From assembly GCA_012845835.1 (NCBI GenBank), contig JABAKD010000009.1, positions 12,509,455 to 12,573,454 of the forward strand: a stretch of DNA of 64,000 nt, read 5' to 3'. The notes under the pieces are model-generated. The model worked only from the letters and a program-made list of their open reading frames with translations. It did not search any database and was not told the origin of the DNA. The translations under genes and the position numbers were made by a program. The first letter of the stretch is position 1. Each line of letters begins with the position of its first letter. Shown here one piece after another: positions 1 through 32,220 of the stretch. This DNA comes from Undaria pinnatifida (Eukaryota; Sar; Phaeophyceae; Laminariales; Alariaceae).

Positions 1-2830
1 TCTGCTCATGACGTGGGCAAATAGCGCCACCAGATTGGGCGGCATCTGCGTATCCATTTGGCACACACAAGCACAAGGAGAGAGAGAGCAGGCCAGCAAG
101 CAAACAGTCAGCAGCAGGAAGCACACATGTAGGAAAAAATCTGGTTCATGCGCAGACAAACAAAAGCCAACGCGAAATCGCTTCGCTGTGGCAATGCTCA
201 CGATAGACTGCGGTGCTCACATACGGCACGATTCTGTACCCGGGGGGCATCATGCCAGGTACAACAACGCTCATTTTTTCCGCGTTTTGCAGCTGGGAGG
301 CCATTGGGATCGTCGTGAACTAGTTCTCGCGGTAGTACTGCTATATACCCGACTTTTTTTTTATTGCGCAAGAAAAAAAAAACGATTCCCACTCTCTGGG
401 CGAGCAAGGCCAATTTACGTACAAGCAAAGTCAAGCGCTAGGCTCAGATTAGAGGAAGACAGCCGAGCGAATTTGCGGGGGCGCCAGGTGCTTTCAAGGC
501 CTGCCTACTTACGGCCACACGAGTTGTTGTTGATGCTGTCACGTCTTCCTACAGGTTTCTGCCTCTCTTTGCTTTCGATGATCGGGTGTCAGCCAACCGA
601 TTCGCGCGGCCGTTGCGCGAGGAAAAAACTTCACAACGAACGAACCACACAATCAACAACTCAATACTTGGTATTGCTATGATGTCATACCCGCATCATA
701 CTGCAGTGCCATAACCAGCTGTATTTGGTAGGGAGGAGGGGAGAGGACTTGCCGAAAAACACATGCACAGCAGCAGTCGACTCCACACACGACTCTCGCC
801 ATTCCAATACAATGTTTCGCGAAACTTGCACTGCACTGCACACTGAGTGAGTGGGCTCGTAGATTCGGGGGCCTAGAAGTCCCAATGGAAACGCCCAACG
901 AACGACTCTGTACACTGAGCGTCGCTCGACCGCAAGGTTACACCAATTCGTGTGCAGTGCAGCCCGGTAGGAGTATGGTATGCTGCTCTGATATGATATG
1001 ACGGTATCATAGACTACCAGGTACTCAACAGACAATCAGCGCTGCCGAACGCATTCACCGCACTATCCTAAACACGATCGCTGCTCAACCCCAATGAGTA
1101 CAAGGCATATGCGCAGGCACGAGGGGCTGGGGGGGGGAGGAGGGGGGGGCGGGGGGGGCGGGGGGGGGGGGGGGGGGGGGGAAGAGCACGGCGCACCCGC
1201 GTGCGCGTACATCGGTCACTCATGCGCTCGCACTCGCTCGCACGCGCTCGCACGCACGCACTGGGCACAAGAGATAGTCGGTCTCACACACTGCCTGGCA
1301 TGGTATGGGTTCGATTTCAGATTTTCTCACCTGTGTTTTGCTGCGAGGAAGCCTGTCTTTGGGGTACATTATTATTTTCTTGAAAGGTCCAGCTGGAACG
1401 CCACAAGCTCTTCGGTTGCCCTGAAGCCCTGCCTTGCCTCACGCGCTCATATGCCAATTGAGCCAGGAACAAGTCGGGAGCGCGGCAAGAGCGCCCAGGA
1501 GGCCGGGCTCGGCTCGGTATCTGCGGCGGGAGGGGGCAGAGAGAGAGCCGACGTCGGATGAGATGCGACGAGGATGGGATGGCAGATGATATTATAGGAG
1601 CGGGGGAAAACCTCTTTGGTCGTCAGAGGCGCAGCAGACAAGGTCACCAAAACTTGGATCTCTCGACCCAAACAGCATATAAACCGAGGCACCCGCGGGC
1701 CGCCGACGGCAGGAACAGGACCTAGGGAAGGCCCAGCGCCGCTCGGTGGGCCATATGGCATCGGGAGCCGCGAGCGCTTGGCCTCCGAGCCAAGCAAGCC
1801 CAAACGACCACCTGGGTAGGTAAAAAGCTAGAACGAATGTTTCGAGGCGGAAAAATGCTCCGATATGCACAGGCGTCTGCGCTACACAGAGGGAACTACA
1901 GCGCAGACCCGACGGTGATCAGATAATCTAGGTACTACTCTTGAGTATGGGCTCGGAGGGGGGGGCAGGTGCGGCCTCTGGGCGCCGGAGCGTGGTGTTA
2001 CGTGAAATCCGACTGGGAACGGCGATTCCTCGCAAATTTCGGCAGCGTCTGCCGCCCGCGCTGCCAGGGTTTGTCTCACCTGCAGTGCACAGCAGCGTGG
2101 GTGGAGCGCTCCTGATAATGAGTGTGACCCACTGCGAGGTGCTCCTGTGGTTGCCCAGCACTCCAGCTTGAGACGTTGGGTTGTGCGAAGTACAGCAATG
2201 GGATGTTGGGTTAACGAGCTAAGGAAATCCAATGAGGCGTTCTTCTACAGGGTGTTGTAAGCCCCATCAATGACAGGGGCCATGTTTTGGTGTGCAAACC
2301 AGCGCGAAGTCAACGAACAAGACACATCATGCGGGTGAGCGACGGATCTCCACCGAGGCTCAGGGGGAAACAGCGTATGCCACGTTGTGTAGAGCAGCCA
2401 TTCCCTATGCTTGGTTTCCGATTGGCGGGTTCCTTCTAGAGTACGAAAGACATTCATGTTGTGACCTATAGTGATTTCACAGGGTAGGTGTTGCCTATCT
2501 TACGTCTCATATAGTACTTGTAGCAAACAGTGAAAACACAATGTCATGTTATCGTACAGAAGGCGACGAATGATCTCCGCCGTCTCGTCCTGCCTGTGAC
2601 AAGTTATCAAGAATAGCCGTCGCCGGCATGGCGCCGCTGTGTCCCTCGGGCGGCCTCTGTATAGCAGTGATGCTTGTAAGATGCAGCTCGCCAGAGCAAC
2701 CAATACTCATTTGAAGAGCTGTACCTGCCAATGACCAGTGCCACGGCAATTTAGGATAAGTACGAGTCATTTGGTGTGTGTGATACCACACCGCCCTCGC
2801 TTTGGCTGTTACAACCGCCCTCCCCGGCAG
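1..2830. other. Left intergenic stretch, no gene seen
   Basis: No stretch here has convincing coding character: the open frames are short, of skewed composition and match no family I recognise. It holds a long impure G tract (1127-1181) and otherwise unique sequence. It should contain the promoter, and perhaps the true first exon, of the SDR gene downstream, but I could not place either. Confidence 0.5.
1127..1181. repeat. Impure poly-G tract
   Basis: About 50 bases of nearly pure G broken by single A or C bases. Similar G or C runs recur at 12447-12467, 26014-26046, 38351-38371 and 41741-41776. These tracts can form quadruplexes and are error-prone in assembly. Confidence 0.9.
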
Positions 2831-2950
2831 GCTTCACACAGCACGGCCCTGCTGCTGGCAACAGCGCCTGCTTCGATCGTCGGATTCCTCTCTCCCGCCC
2901 CTAGTGGTTTCGGTGCGCAATGCCTACGCGGTCCCTCGGACTTGAGCATG
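2831..2950 (+). CDS. Candidate plastid-presequence exon of the SDR gene
   Basis: A 120-base open segment lies between a pyrimidine-preceded acceptor (tccccggcag) and a good donor (AGCATG then GTGAGT). It encodes 40 residues: a hydrophobic run (TALLLATAPASIVG), then FLSPAPSGFG, ending RGPSDLSM. A signal-peptide core followed by a Phe at the predicted cleavage point and a Ser/Pro/Arg-containing transit segment is the known pattern of stramenopile plastid preproteins (ASAFAP-like motif). It ends in phase 0. The next SDR exon has an in-phase acceptor at 5353/5354 (AACAG then TCC), which would give ...LSM-STDSPCDRRALVKG. No start codon lies close upstream in a typical position; the nearest in-frame ATG is at 2738, so another small exon may precede. 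Inference from phase and motif only. Confidence 0.4.
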
Positions 2951-4897
2951 GTGAGTGGAAGGATGAGATAAAGCAGAGGTGCACAGCAACAGTGTATGTA
3001 TGGTGGTACATTCTGCAAGCTGGGCAGCCTCCGACCAACACGAGCATTATTGCCAACAAGCAGCGATACCGCCCTGGGTATAATTATAAGGACCGTTTTG
3101 TATTGGTAGTAATAACTAAAACGGTTCTTGACGTCAAGTCCATAGTGGTATACGATTTGATGTACGAGTATTTAGACTACAGTCAGTTTATCAGTGTTAT
3201 ACGAAGCGATACCAGGTATATAGCGATGCAAGGGAGTGTTATTTACTGGGAGACGAACACGACTGCCGAGCTGGGTAATACTTTATTATAAAAAAAAAAA
3301 TACACTCCAGCTGTGAGACCGAAGATTTGCTTTGTGTACCACGTATATACTCTGCAGCTCTCGTGTCGGGTCCGTGCGTTGGTGTTTTGTTTGTAGTCTG
3401 CAGCCTGCCATGTTAGGTACGTACAGCATGTCGCCATGTATATACGAAGTAGGTCTACAGCAGTCAGTATACCGGCATCATCGGGATCATCAGAGTGCAA
3501 GACAGGACCGAGCGCTCGCCCGGCTGCCCCCCGCGCTGCTCCTCGTTCTCCACGCAGCATCACGTCGACAACAGCTCTATGAATAGACCACGGCAGTGCC
3601 AATTCATGAATACTTCTTTTGTCGGCTTCGCTTGTCGGGTAGACTAATCGGTCGTTCCAATCGGGGAGTCAACAATACCTGAAATGTTTAGTAACAGTAA
3701 AAAAACAAATCAGCGACAGCAACAGCAGGCAGCAGTCAGCGCAGAACGCAACGTCGATGTTTTCATCTCGGGGTTCACTTCCCCAACCCCAAGGGCGATC
3801 CACCCATATTTCATCCGGTGCGGTACATGCCATGTATATACTCGTATAACATGGCACTCGCACGAGTAGGCCTTACTTCAGGAAACTGCTGGTGCTGCTG
3901 TTGCTGCTTTTGTTTGTGAACCATACTCGCGTGCCTGGATGCGGGAAGGCAAGGACGACGACAGATCCTGGCACCGTGTCCTTTTTTTGCATCTCGTTAT
4001 TGATACTGCCGGTACTAATACCTGGTACCATACCTGGTATTAATAGTCGTTAGTACACAACGGGCGCAGTCCTGCTCCTTGGGTTCGACGTTGAAACACG
4101 CCATGTTTCACAAACCTAAGAATGTATGATGGCATACCGGGTACCTGGTATATATAGCTAACCTGGCACCTCCGTCGTACGTCTAGTATTATTGTAGTCC
4201 ACCTCCATACATGCCTCCATCTTGAACTTGAACTCTTACCCCTTCCTTGTGGAGTTCGCTGCAAATTCAAGCGACGTAAGGCGACCTGAAGTACAAGACA
4301 TGCGGTCTTTTCAACCACCTACAGTGCGAATAGCGTGCAGCAGCGCAAGCTTCATCATGCTTCTCGCGTGTCGTACATCCCCCTACGGTGTGCTTCAGGC
4401 ATTTCCCCTGTCCCAGCGGGTCGGGCTGCTTCGTGTGGCAGATGCTGCAATCGTCCTTTGTTGTCGACATGCCCCCCCTCTAGTCTAAAGGTGTCATTGA
4501 GCAACTCGTGAAACGCAACTCTTAATACGATGCACGAGTATTCATGTATCAACTATGGTACGTAACCGCAACACCAGCAGTAACGAATTTCCAGCGGTGA
4601 ATTTCCTCGTGCCGCCTGCCACCCTGCTATTCATACCGCTTCATATGTACGTGAAAAAAATAATACCTCGTGCACACTCGGTGCCCCTTCTGGTGCCGCC
4701 CCCTGCCTTTTTGGACCTCTGCTGCTCTCACTCACCCTCCTCCTCCACTCTTTCGCTCTTTCATTTTTCCCCCGTTCGATGCATTATCTGCCTCTCTCTG
4801 CTGTTCGTTTCCATTCTCTACATATATATCCTGTATCTGATGCTGTGTATTTCTTGTCTGTCTGCTTGTCTGTCTGCCTGCCTGCCTGCCTGTCTGT

Positions 4898-4970
<73 letters not shown>

Positions 4971-5320
4971 TGTCTGTCTGTGTCTGTGTCTGTGTCTGTG
5001 TCTGTGTCTGTGTCTGTGTCTGTGTCTGTGTATGTGTATGTGTATGTCTGTATGTCTGTCTGTCTGTCTGTCTGTGTCTGTGTCTGTGTCTGTGTCTGTG
5101 TCTGTCTGTCTGCCTGACTGTGTCTGTGTCCGTATCTGTCTGTCTGTGTCTTTCTAATTATACCTTTCGCTGTCTCTCTCTATTCTTGTGTGCCTGTCTC
5201 TTGTTTCTCGTCTCTGTCTGTTTCCCTCTCTGCCTTATGTTTCTCTCTACCTGTCCCGTTCTCTTTGTTTCTTCGGATCTCCGTCCGACGCTGAATCACT
5301 CCCTCCTGACTTGGCTCTTC
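2951..5320. other. Putative first intron or 5' flank of SDR gene
   Basis: No coding exon recognised. It contains an AT-rich patch (3060-3260), three copies of the 9-mer TACCWGGTA between 4018 and 4150, and a long tetranucleotide/hexanucleotide satellite (4857-5150) followed by a pyrimidine-rich run that could serve as the polypyrimidine tract for the next acceptor. Confidence 0.45.
4857..5150 (+). repeat. CTGC/CTGT and TGTCTG microsatellite
   Basis: About 290 bases of CTGC/CTGT tetranucleotides pass into TGTCTG hexanucleotides with TGTATG variants. All frames stay open across it because the units lack stops, so the apparent Cys/Leu/Pro- and Ser/Val-rich peptides are artefacts. Confidence 0.95.
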
Positions 5321-25834
<20,514 letters not shown>

Positions 25835-26013
25835 TGCCGGCGCGCTCGCGGGTAACCAGAGCCGTATACCCGCAAAGCTGTGACCATGGTCTTCTTTCGT
25901 GGGGGGCGCGTACTCATTTGTTGCTCGCCTTATGTCTTTTAGCCGTTAGGCAGGTGCGGTGGATTATCACTGTGCTACACCTGGTATTTCGTGGCTTTCT
26001 TTTATCCCAGTCA

Positions 26014-26047
<34 letters not shown>

Positions 26048-26984
26048 GATTGTTCAGTTAGCAGTTGTTGTTTTTTAGCTCGCCTGGCGTGGCATTACTT
26101 GTAGGCTGCAGCTGTAGGCGCGTCGTGTTTTGCTTTTATGCCCTAGGGTTGGGTCGCCATTTTAGGCAAACGCGAGGATTGCGGCCGATGCTTTGCTCGA
26201 TCAACCAAACGATTTTACCAAGACTGGTTCCGCTTCCAATCCCGGTTGCAATGTTTTTACGCCGATTGGCTGGTGCACGGCTTGTTTTACTGTCTTATTG
26301 TCTGCAGGCTGGTGTGTTGGCGGGGTTTGCACAGTACCGCGGCGCTCCGTGTCGGCGGCACCGTCGCTTGTCGGGGGCGGGAGGGAAGAAGCCTGGCGGT
26401 GTGTACGTGGCCCGAGGCGTGAAGCAGTTTTTGTTGTCACTTATGTAGCGGAAGTATTTGCCGCGTGATTGGCTGGAGTGGGTGGCTGCTTTTTTTGCGC
26501 ATTTTTTTGGATGGAGCGAGTGGCACACGAGCAGGAAAAAACAACGAAACAGGGCCCTCCCCTTTGTCCAGGCTGATAATTTTGTTTTGTTTTGTGCCTT
26601 GCTTGCGCTTGTGTTCTACAAGAGTTGCTGTTGTACAAGTGCGCTTTGAGGAGGTCCCGCATGCATGGCCCTGCAAAATGATTGTATGTCGATAGAGCTG
26701 AACCCCTTTGGGAGTGCACCCGTTTCTTGGGACTTATTACTTGAAATTAGTACGGGATAAAAATGCAGTAGTAGAAGGGTTGATAGTAGAACGAGTGTAT
26801 GCGCGTTTCTCATCACGGACGTAGACGGGGATAGATGAGTAGAGTCACGGCGGCAAACAGTTCCGCTGCGAAAACTGGAGCCATACGCGGGGCCGGGCCG
26901 TGTCGTTTTTTTGTTGTTGCGCGTTTTGTCGGGGGACTGGAAGCGTGGGGGAGTTGCACGACCGTGGGTAGGGGTTGGGCCGTT

Positions 26985-27175
26985 AGGGTACGAAATAGAC
27001 GACCACGCACAGCAGTTCCTCTGGATGCAAGGTAGACGAACAATAGTGCTGCTGGTGGGTCATGGTTCTGCTGGGTACACGATAGACGAACAATGCTCCA
27101 GTGATATTAGTGGGGATTGTTTTGCTGCGTGCAAGATAGACGAACAATGCAGCACTACTGGTGGGGATGGCTGTA
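26985..27175. repeat. ~60-bp tandem repeat, 3-4 copies
   Basis: Each unit carries GATAGACGAACAATGC or a close variant (AATAGACGACCACGC, GGTAGACGAACAATAG) followed by a G/T-rich stretch containing GGTGGG-ATGG and TGCTG. Confidence 0.7.
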
Positions 27176-29104
27176 TCCGTCAGTACCCCGCCGCGACCCT
27201 GCTGCAGGCCTCACCTGGGTGGGGCTACGTTGTTTTTTATTTTACGGGGTAGTGGTTAGACGGTGGACGGTCGGCATTATAACAACATTCGTCAGGGCCA
27301 AGGTCATGGTCACGCCGTGTGCCCTGTGGATCATACAGCAGACGATGTCGTCCCAGCCGTTGCTTTTTGGTAAGTATCGAAATATGAAACAGCGCGAACC
27401 GTACCAAGTTGTTTTTATTATTATCTCGCACAACTAGTTCCTTAACCTTGCTGTGGCTGTACCGTAGAAGCGGGCCAGCAGATGGCAGGAGGTGTGCACT
27501 TGCGTGGCGTTTCAATCAAACGTGCCCGCCAGCAAAATCCTACGGCGCTATTTTTACGCTTTTTGTACGTAGCTCTTTTGTGTAAAACTCGGCCGCCGCC
27601 TCTGGCCCTTGCGCGCAGGGGCGGTGAAAACGACGACATGAGTTTCGTTTTTATTCAACAGTTGCGGCCGCTATCTTCTAGCGCAACTCGGCCTCTCAGA
27701 TCCGCGGCTGCGTAGTGCGTGCAGAGCGGCCACAAGATCGGGGAATCCCTAAAACATCGAAGAACAAACACTAAAAAATTACAACAAGAACATGCGAAAA
27801 CATGTACAGCATTTACCCTTTCGCACGAGTATGTTACAGCTCTCACGTACGGGTGTGTATAGCTTTTATGGTACCCTACTGCTGCTCAGAACAGTACAAA
27901 GTACACAAAAAACACTAGACCAGCATAGAAACAATCCCGCCAAGAGCGAGATATATCAAACATAAACGAAACGAAGCATAGCAAAGACCACCCCAGGAAC
28001 GAAACTGATACAAAATAAACGACCTAAAAATCAAGAAAAAAATACGTACAGAGAAAAAAACACAACTAATCACGTTTCACTGATCCACACACTCGAGAGC
28101 TCCACTCCACTCCACGCGCGCCGCCGCAGGCTCGAAATACCCTTTAAGCGCGATTTTATGGTCCTGCAGTGACATTAGTCAACGCCGCGTTTTAACACCG
28201 GCCCTTACAGCAGCAGGCGTTTGTCATCGTACTCACTCCTGTTTTTGCTACATTTAGCCTTACTCCGATCGTCCCCAGGCTCGGCCACCGACCCCAACCC
28301 AACCCCACCACGCCAGCGACTTTCCTGCACCCCCCCCCCTTGATCCAACGAGTTGAAGGCCTGTGAGAGGCGCTGCTGTTCGATCCAACGAGTTAGAGAC
28401 ATAATTGTGGATGGAGGGCGGCGTTATTTGATGTAACAATCAAAGGTCTCTATATTGCGGGGATGGAGGCTACTGATACCCGTGAAAAATCTGCTCTTTT
28501 GGGGACCCTCTCTGAAGGGCGAGCGAGGCGGTTTGCCCGGATGGCCGCGGGCTACCCTCTCCCCTCCCCGCTAGCGCACGCCCTCTCCCGTTGTATGACC
28601 GAACGAACGATCGAACGTGGTTGTTGGAGCTGATCGTTTTAAACGTCTCGTTCTAATCGTCTAAACACGCGCCCGCGTGCAACTCGCCGTAAAAAACAAA
28701 CAATAAAAAAATAAACAAAAATATACAACATCAAACAATAAACGACAACAGCAACGACGATGACAAAAACACGCAAAAAGAGAGTGCAACCGTTTCTCGA
28801 GCAAGACAACAACTCCCCCTCCTCCCTCCAAATAAAAACAGGGGAATAAAGTCACCAACGTTTGCGAGGTCGAATGCGCGCACCCCCGGTCGCCATACCG
28901 CGCCACGCCACGCCCGTCCCGCGCGTTCCGGTCCTTGCTTTTGCTCTAGTCCGTCTCCACGCAGCCGCAATCCGTCAGCAGCAGGCGAGAACACGCAGAA
29001 CAAAACGGCGACAGCAAGACATAATTGAGCAAAATGACGCTTATATTGCCGCTGCTGCTGCTGCTGCTGCTGCTGCAGACCACGGCCTGTACTTCGTTTT
29101 GCGG

Positions 29105-29175
29105 GTCGCCGACCGACCGATCGACCGACCGACCGACCGACCGACCGACCGATCGACCGACCAACCGACCGACCA
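29105..29175. repeat. GACC tetranucleotide array
   Basis: About 70 bases of GACC/GATC units lie immediately downstream of the ankyrin reading frame. Confidence 0.9.
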
Positions 29176-29189
29176 GCCGGCCTCCCACC

Positions 29190-32102
29190 TCACAAGAACG
29201 ACACGACGGACCGGAGCAACCCTTCCTCTTCGACCTCGAGCAGCCAGGCCGCCACGCCGCGGAAGGAGAGTTTACACCCCTTGCGTTGCCCTCGACGCCT
29301 CATCTTTCCGCCGACACCCGCGCTTACGCCCAGCGATGTAAATGACGCTCCAGCCGACGCGGGGTGAATGTTCCCGTGCAATGACAGGTTCTTCCTGCCG
29401 CGGGCATAGCACAGGATTAGCATCCTCCGGCGGCGCCACTTCCGGTTGCCCGCAGCGCGCACCAGGAGCTTCACGACGGGGGCGATATCCTCCGCGCTGA
29501 CGCCCGCACCCGATCCGACCTGACCGTGCGCCACGTCTGCAGGGGTTAGGTTCAGAGCGTTGACGGATCTCTCGTCGGCGCCCCGCTCGAGCAAAGCTTC
29601 CACGACCTCCGCGGCGCCCTCCATCCCCACCTGGCGCGCCGCGATGTGCAGGGGCGTGTCGTTGTGGTGGTCGACGTCCCTTGCGTTAACCCTTGCGCCG
29701 TGCTTCAGGAGCGTTCGCACGACGTCGGGATAGAGGTACTCCGCGGCGACGTGGAGTGAAGTCCAGCTGTTGTTTTCCACGAGCGCGTCGACGCGGGCGC
29801 CCGCCTCGGCGAGGACGTCGACGGCGCCGGCCTCGTTGGAGGCCACCGCAATGACCAACGGCGTTCTCCCGTCCGAGTCGACGCTATTCACGTCCGCCCC
29901 GTAGTCCATCATCTCTTTCAGCACATCCACTTTTCCCGCGGCGGCGGCGATGTCCAGTGCGGACGGCTCGTTGTCTTCGCAGCGGAGGGTAATGTCCGCG
30001 CCGGCGGCCATCAGAGCTGCAGAAGCGGAGACGTGCCCAAACTCCGCGGACAGGTGTAGTGGGGTACGCTCGTCGTTGTTCGCCTTGCTTGTGTCTGCGT
30101 TGTGCTCCAGGAGCGCGACCACGGCGGAGGTGGCGTTTCGGAGCGCGGCGATGTGCAAGGGTGTGCAGCCGAGACTGTCCGCGGCTTCGGTGTCGCCCCC
30201 CCCGTCGGCTAGGACGTGGATCGCCTCCTTCTGGTCGTTCCTGGCGGCGGCGTGAAGAGCCGTCGACTCCAAGGCATCGACGGCATTCACGTCCGCTCCG
30301 TACTTGAGCAAAGTCCGCAAAGACCTCAGCTGCCCCTGGGAGGCGGCGAGATCCAGCGCCGCAAACTGGTTGTCACCGACTTGGCAGCGGAGATCCGTGT
30401 TGGCGCCGGAGGTTATGAGAGACGCTATGGCGGGGAAGAGGCCGCGCTCGGCCGCAAAGTGCAGGACGGTGCGCCCCTTGCCATCTACCGTGTTGCGGTC
30501 GGCTCCAAGCCTTAACAGAGCGCCCATGGCGGCCCAGGACTCGTTTTCCACCGCGGTACGGAGAGGCGTCCAGCCCATGAAGTTTTCCGCTTCTATGTCG
30601 GCCCCGGCCTCGACGAGAAACGTGATTACGGCATGTTTGTCGTAACGCGCGGCGAGATGGAGGGCGGTAATGTTGTCGGAGTCGGAGGCGTTAACATCGA
30701 CTCCGTGCCGGGTAAACATCTTCAGCACGTCCAGGTGACCGTTGGCGGCAGCCGCGTCCACCGCCGAGTAATGATAATACGGCGACTGGACGCGGAGCTC
30801 TGGGTCGGCGCCGGATTCCAAGAGATGCGCCACCGCCGAAGTGTGGCCGCGTTCAGCGGCAAGGTGGAGGGGGGCGCGGTCGCGTCTGTCTGGCTTGCTT
30901 CTGTCGACGCCGTGCCGCAGCAGAGACTCGATCGCTCGCGAGGCGCCTACCGCCGAAGCCACGTGGAGGGGCGTCCAGCCTCGGTGGTCCTGCGCTTCGA
31001 CATTGGCCCCGGCGTTGACGAGCAAGTCGACCGCGCGGTCCCGATCGTGCCGCGCAGCGAGATACAGGGCGGTCACACCGGCGGAGTCGATGGCGTTCAC
31101 GTCCGCTCCGTGTCGAAGGATCAATTGCAGGACCTCCGGACATCCCCCGACGGCGGCCGAATCCAGCGCGGAATAGTTGTGCTCGCCGTGGCGGAGGTTG
31201 GTGTCGGCGCCGGCAACCAGGAGCACCGTGGTGGCGTTGAGGCGGCAGGTCTCGGCGGCGACGTGCAGGGGTGGGCGGCCCCTGCCCCCAACCCCGTCCT
31301 TATCGGCCCCGCATCGCAGGAGGGCCGTGACGGACCGCGATGAACCTGTTACGGAGGCGGCATGGAGCGGGGTCCAGCCCTCTTTATCTTGTGCTTCAAC
31401 GTTGGCCCCGTGATCTACCAGGCGGGTGACACAGGTCGGTCGGTTCCAGTATGCAGCACAGTGCAGCGCGGTTCTGCCGTTGGGGGGGGTAGCGTTCACG
31501 TCTCCCCCGAGCCGGACGGCGTCGTCGATTATGTCGGGGCAGCCGTTGGTGGCGGCGACGTCAATCGTCGTGGTATGATCTTTGCCGGAGCGCGTGTTGA
31601 TACTGAGCCGGGCGGCCTCGGGATCGCTCGACGCGATGAAGCGGATGTGCCGGATATCTTCGCAGAGGGGCCTGAGCACCTCGTCCTTGTTCGCCTCTTC
31701 GGCCTCCCTCAGCTCTACCGCAGCTTTGAGCAAGATTAGGTCACACATGATCTCCTCTTTGTCCAGAAAGGTTGGGGAAGCACACCTTCTGCGGTCTTGG
31801 AAGGAACTGATCCTGTCCCCAACGATGCTACGAGTACTACCGGCGGAGGTTGCCGGGAACGCTGCCATTATCGGCGCTGCCGTGGGCGCTGCCACGGGGT
31901 CTTTACCTTGGAGCGGAAACACGTCGTCCATTACTGTGTCGCCATCCGGAATGGCCCCTACGTGGCCCTTGTTGTCCATCGCGAACGTTACTCGCCCTTT
32001 TGGGCGCACCCCCGAGTCGCGCATGATTTCGTCGCCGTCGCTGTCCAGGGTGGGGGCTTGATAAGCCGATCGCCCGGCGTCATCCCTAAACTTGACGTCC
32101 AT
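29190..32102 (-). CDS. Intron-free ankyrin-repeat protein with five four-repeat modules
   Basis: A single open frame of 970 residues. Residues 1-175 are low in recognisable domains. From about 177 to 860 there are about 20 ankyrin repeats of 33-36 residues, with canonical TPLHLAA, G-T/H-x-x-V-x-x-LL and GADVNA signatures. They are ordered in a period of four: a YSALD..GADVNA repeat, an ITALHLAAR..GANIEA repeat, a WTPLH repeat, then a RTPLHLAAE..GADTNLR repeat with a longer loop. This block occurs five times at about 135 residues. The last 86 residues begin GNRKWRRRRMLILCYARG and are basic, then end in a short hydrophobic/acidic stretch. The family gives protein-protein interaction scaffolds; the partner is unknown. 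No signal peptide is seen. The lack of introns contrasts with the other three genes and would fit retrocopying or rapid expansion (inference). The start at 32102 is the first ATG of the frame. Confidence 0.9.
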   Translation of the reverse strand: MDVKFRDDAGRSAYQAPTLDSDGDEIMRDSGVRPKGRVTFAMDNKGHVGAIPDGDTVMDDVFPLQGKDPVAAPTAAPIMAAFPATSAGSTRSIVGDRISSFQDRRRCASPTFLDKEEIMCDLILLKAAVELREAEEANKDEVLRPLCEDIRHIRFIASSDPEAARLSINTRSGKDHTTTIDVAATNGCPDIIDDAVRLGGDVNATPPNGRTALHCAAYWNRPTCVTRLVDHGANVEAQDKEGWTPLHAASVTGSSRSVTALLRCGADKDGVGGRGRPPLHVAAETCRLNATTVLLVAGADTNLRHGEHNYSALDSAAVGGCPEVLQLILRHGADVNAIDSAGVTALYLAARHDRDRAVDLLVNAGANVEAQDHRGWTPLHVASAVGASRAIESLLRHGVDRSKPDRRDRAPLHLAAERGHTSAVAHLLESGADPELRVQSPYYHYSAVDAAAANGHLDVLKMFTRHGVDVNASDSDNITALHLAARYDKHAVITFLVEAGADIEAENFMGWTPLRTAVENESWAAMGALLRLGADRNTVDGKGRTVLHFAAERGLFPAIASLITSGANTDLRCQVGDNQFAALDLAASQGQLRSLRTLLKYGADVNAVDALESTALHAAARNDQKEAIHVLADGGGDTEAADSLGCTPLHIAALRNATSAVVALLEHNADTSKANNDERTPLHLSAEFGHVSASAALMAAGADITLRCEDNEPSALDIAAAAGKVDVLKEMMDYGADVNSVDSDGRTPLVIAVASNEAGAVDVLAEAGARVDALVENNSWTSLHVAAEYLYPDVVRTLLKHGARVNARDVDHHNDTPLHIAARQVGMEGAAEVVEALLERGADERSVNALNLTPADVAHGQVGSGAGVSAEDIAPVVKLLVRAAGNRKWRRRRMLILCYARGRKNLSLHGNIHPASAGASFTSLGVSAGVGGKMRRRGQRKGCKLSFRGVAAWLLEVEEEGLLRSVVSFL

Positions 32103-32220
32103 GCTGCCAGCTACTTGGTTGCGGCGGCGGCGACAGCGGCCGGATACACTACTGTACCGTCAGCACTGCCGCGGGGTCCTCGGACAGAATAAGCAAGACG
32201 TGCTGTCCCCGCGTCGTTCT

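Larger units (their letters stand above)
25835..29189. other. Intergenic stretch between SDR and ankyrin genes
   Basis: No gene recognised. It contains a pure poly-G run (26014-26046), a diverged TTAA mini-MITE fragment (about 26728-26762), a tandem repeat of about 60 bp (26985-27175), an A-rich patch (27890-28070), TGC repeats (29049-29075) and a GACC tetranucleotide array (29105-29175) just beyond the ankyrin stop codon. Transcript 3' ends of both convergent neighbours must lie here. Confidence 0.55.

Noticed and set aside
8-682. 224-codon open frame at the left edge
   Set aside because: Low-complexity, Arg/Thr-rich composition with no domain, no splice-consistent neighbours, and a poly-T/poly-A patch in the middle.
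2920-3291. 123-codon plus-strand frame after the candidate presequence exon
   Set aside because: It overlaps the strong donor at 2950 and runs through AT-rich sequence with dinucleotide-like content; no family resemblance.
4555-5157. 200-codon frame over the CTGC satellite
   Set aside because: Its length comes only from a stop-free microsatellite.
30633-31343. Long plus-strand frames opposite the ankyrin gene
   Set aside because: Shadow frames caused by high GC and regular codon use of the true minus-strand gene.
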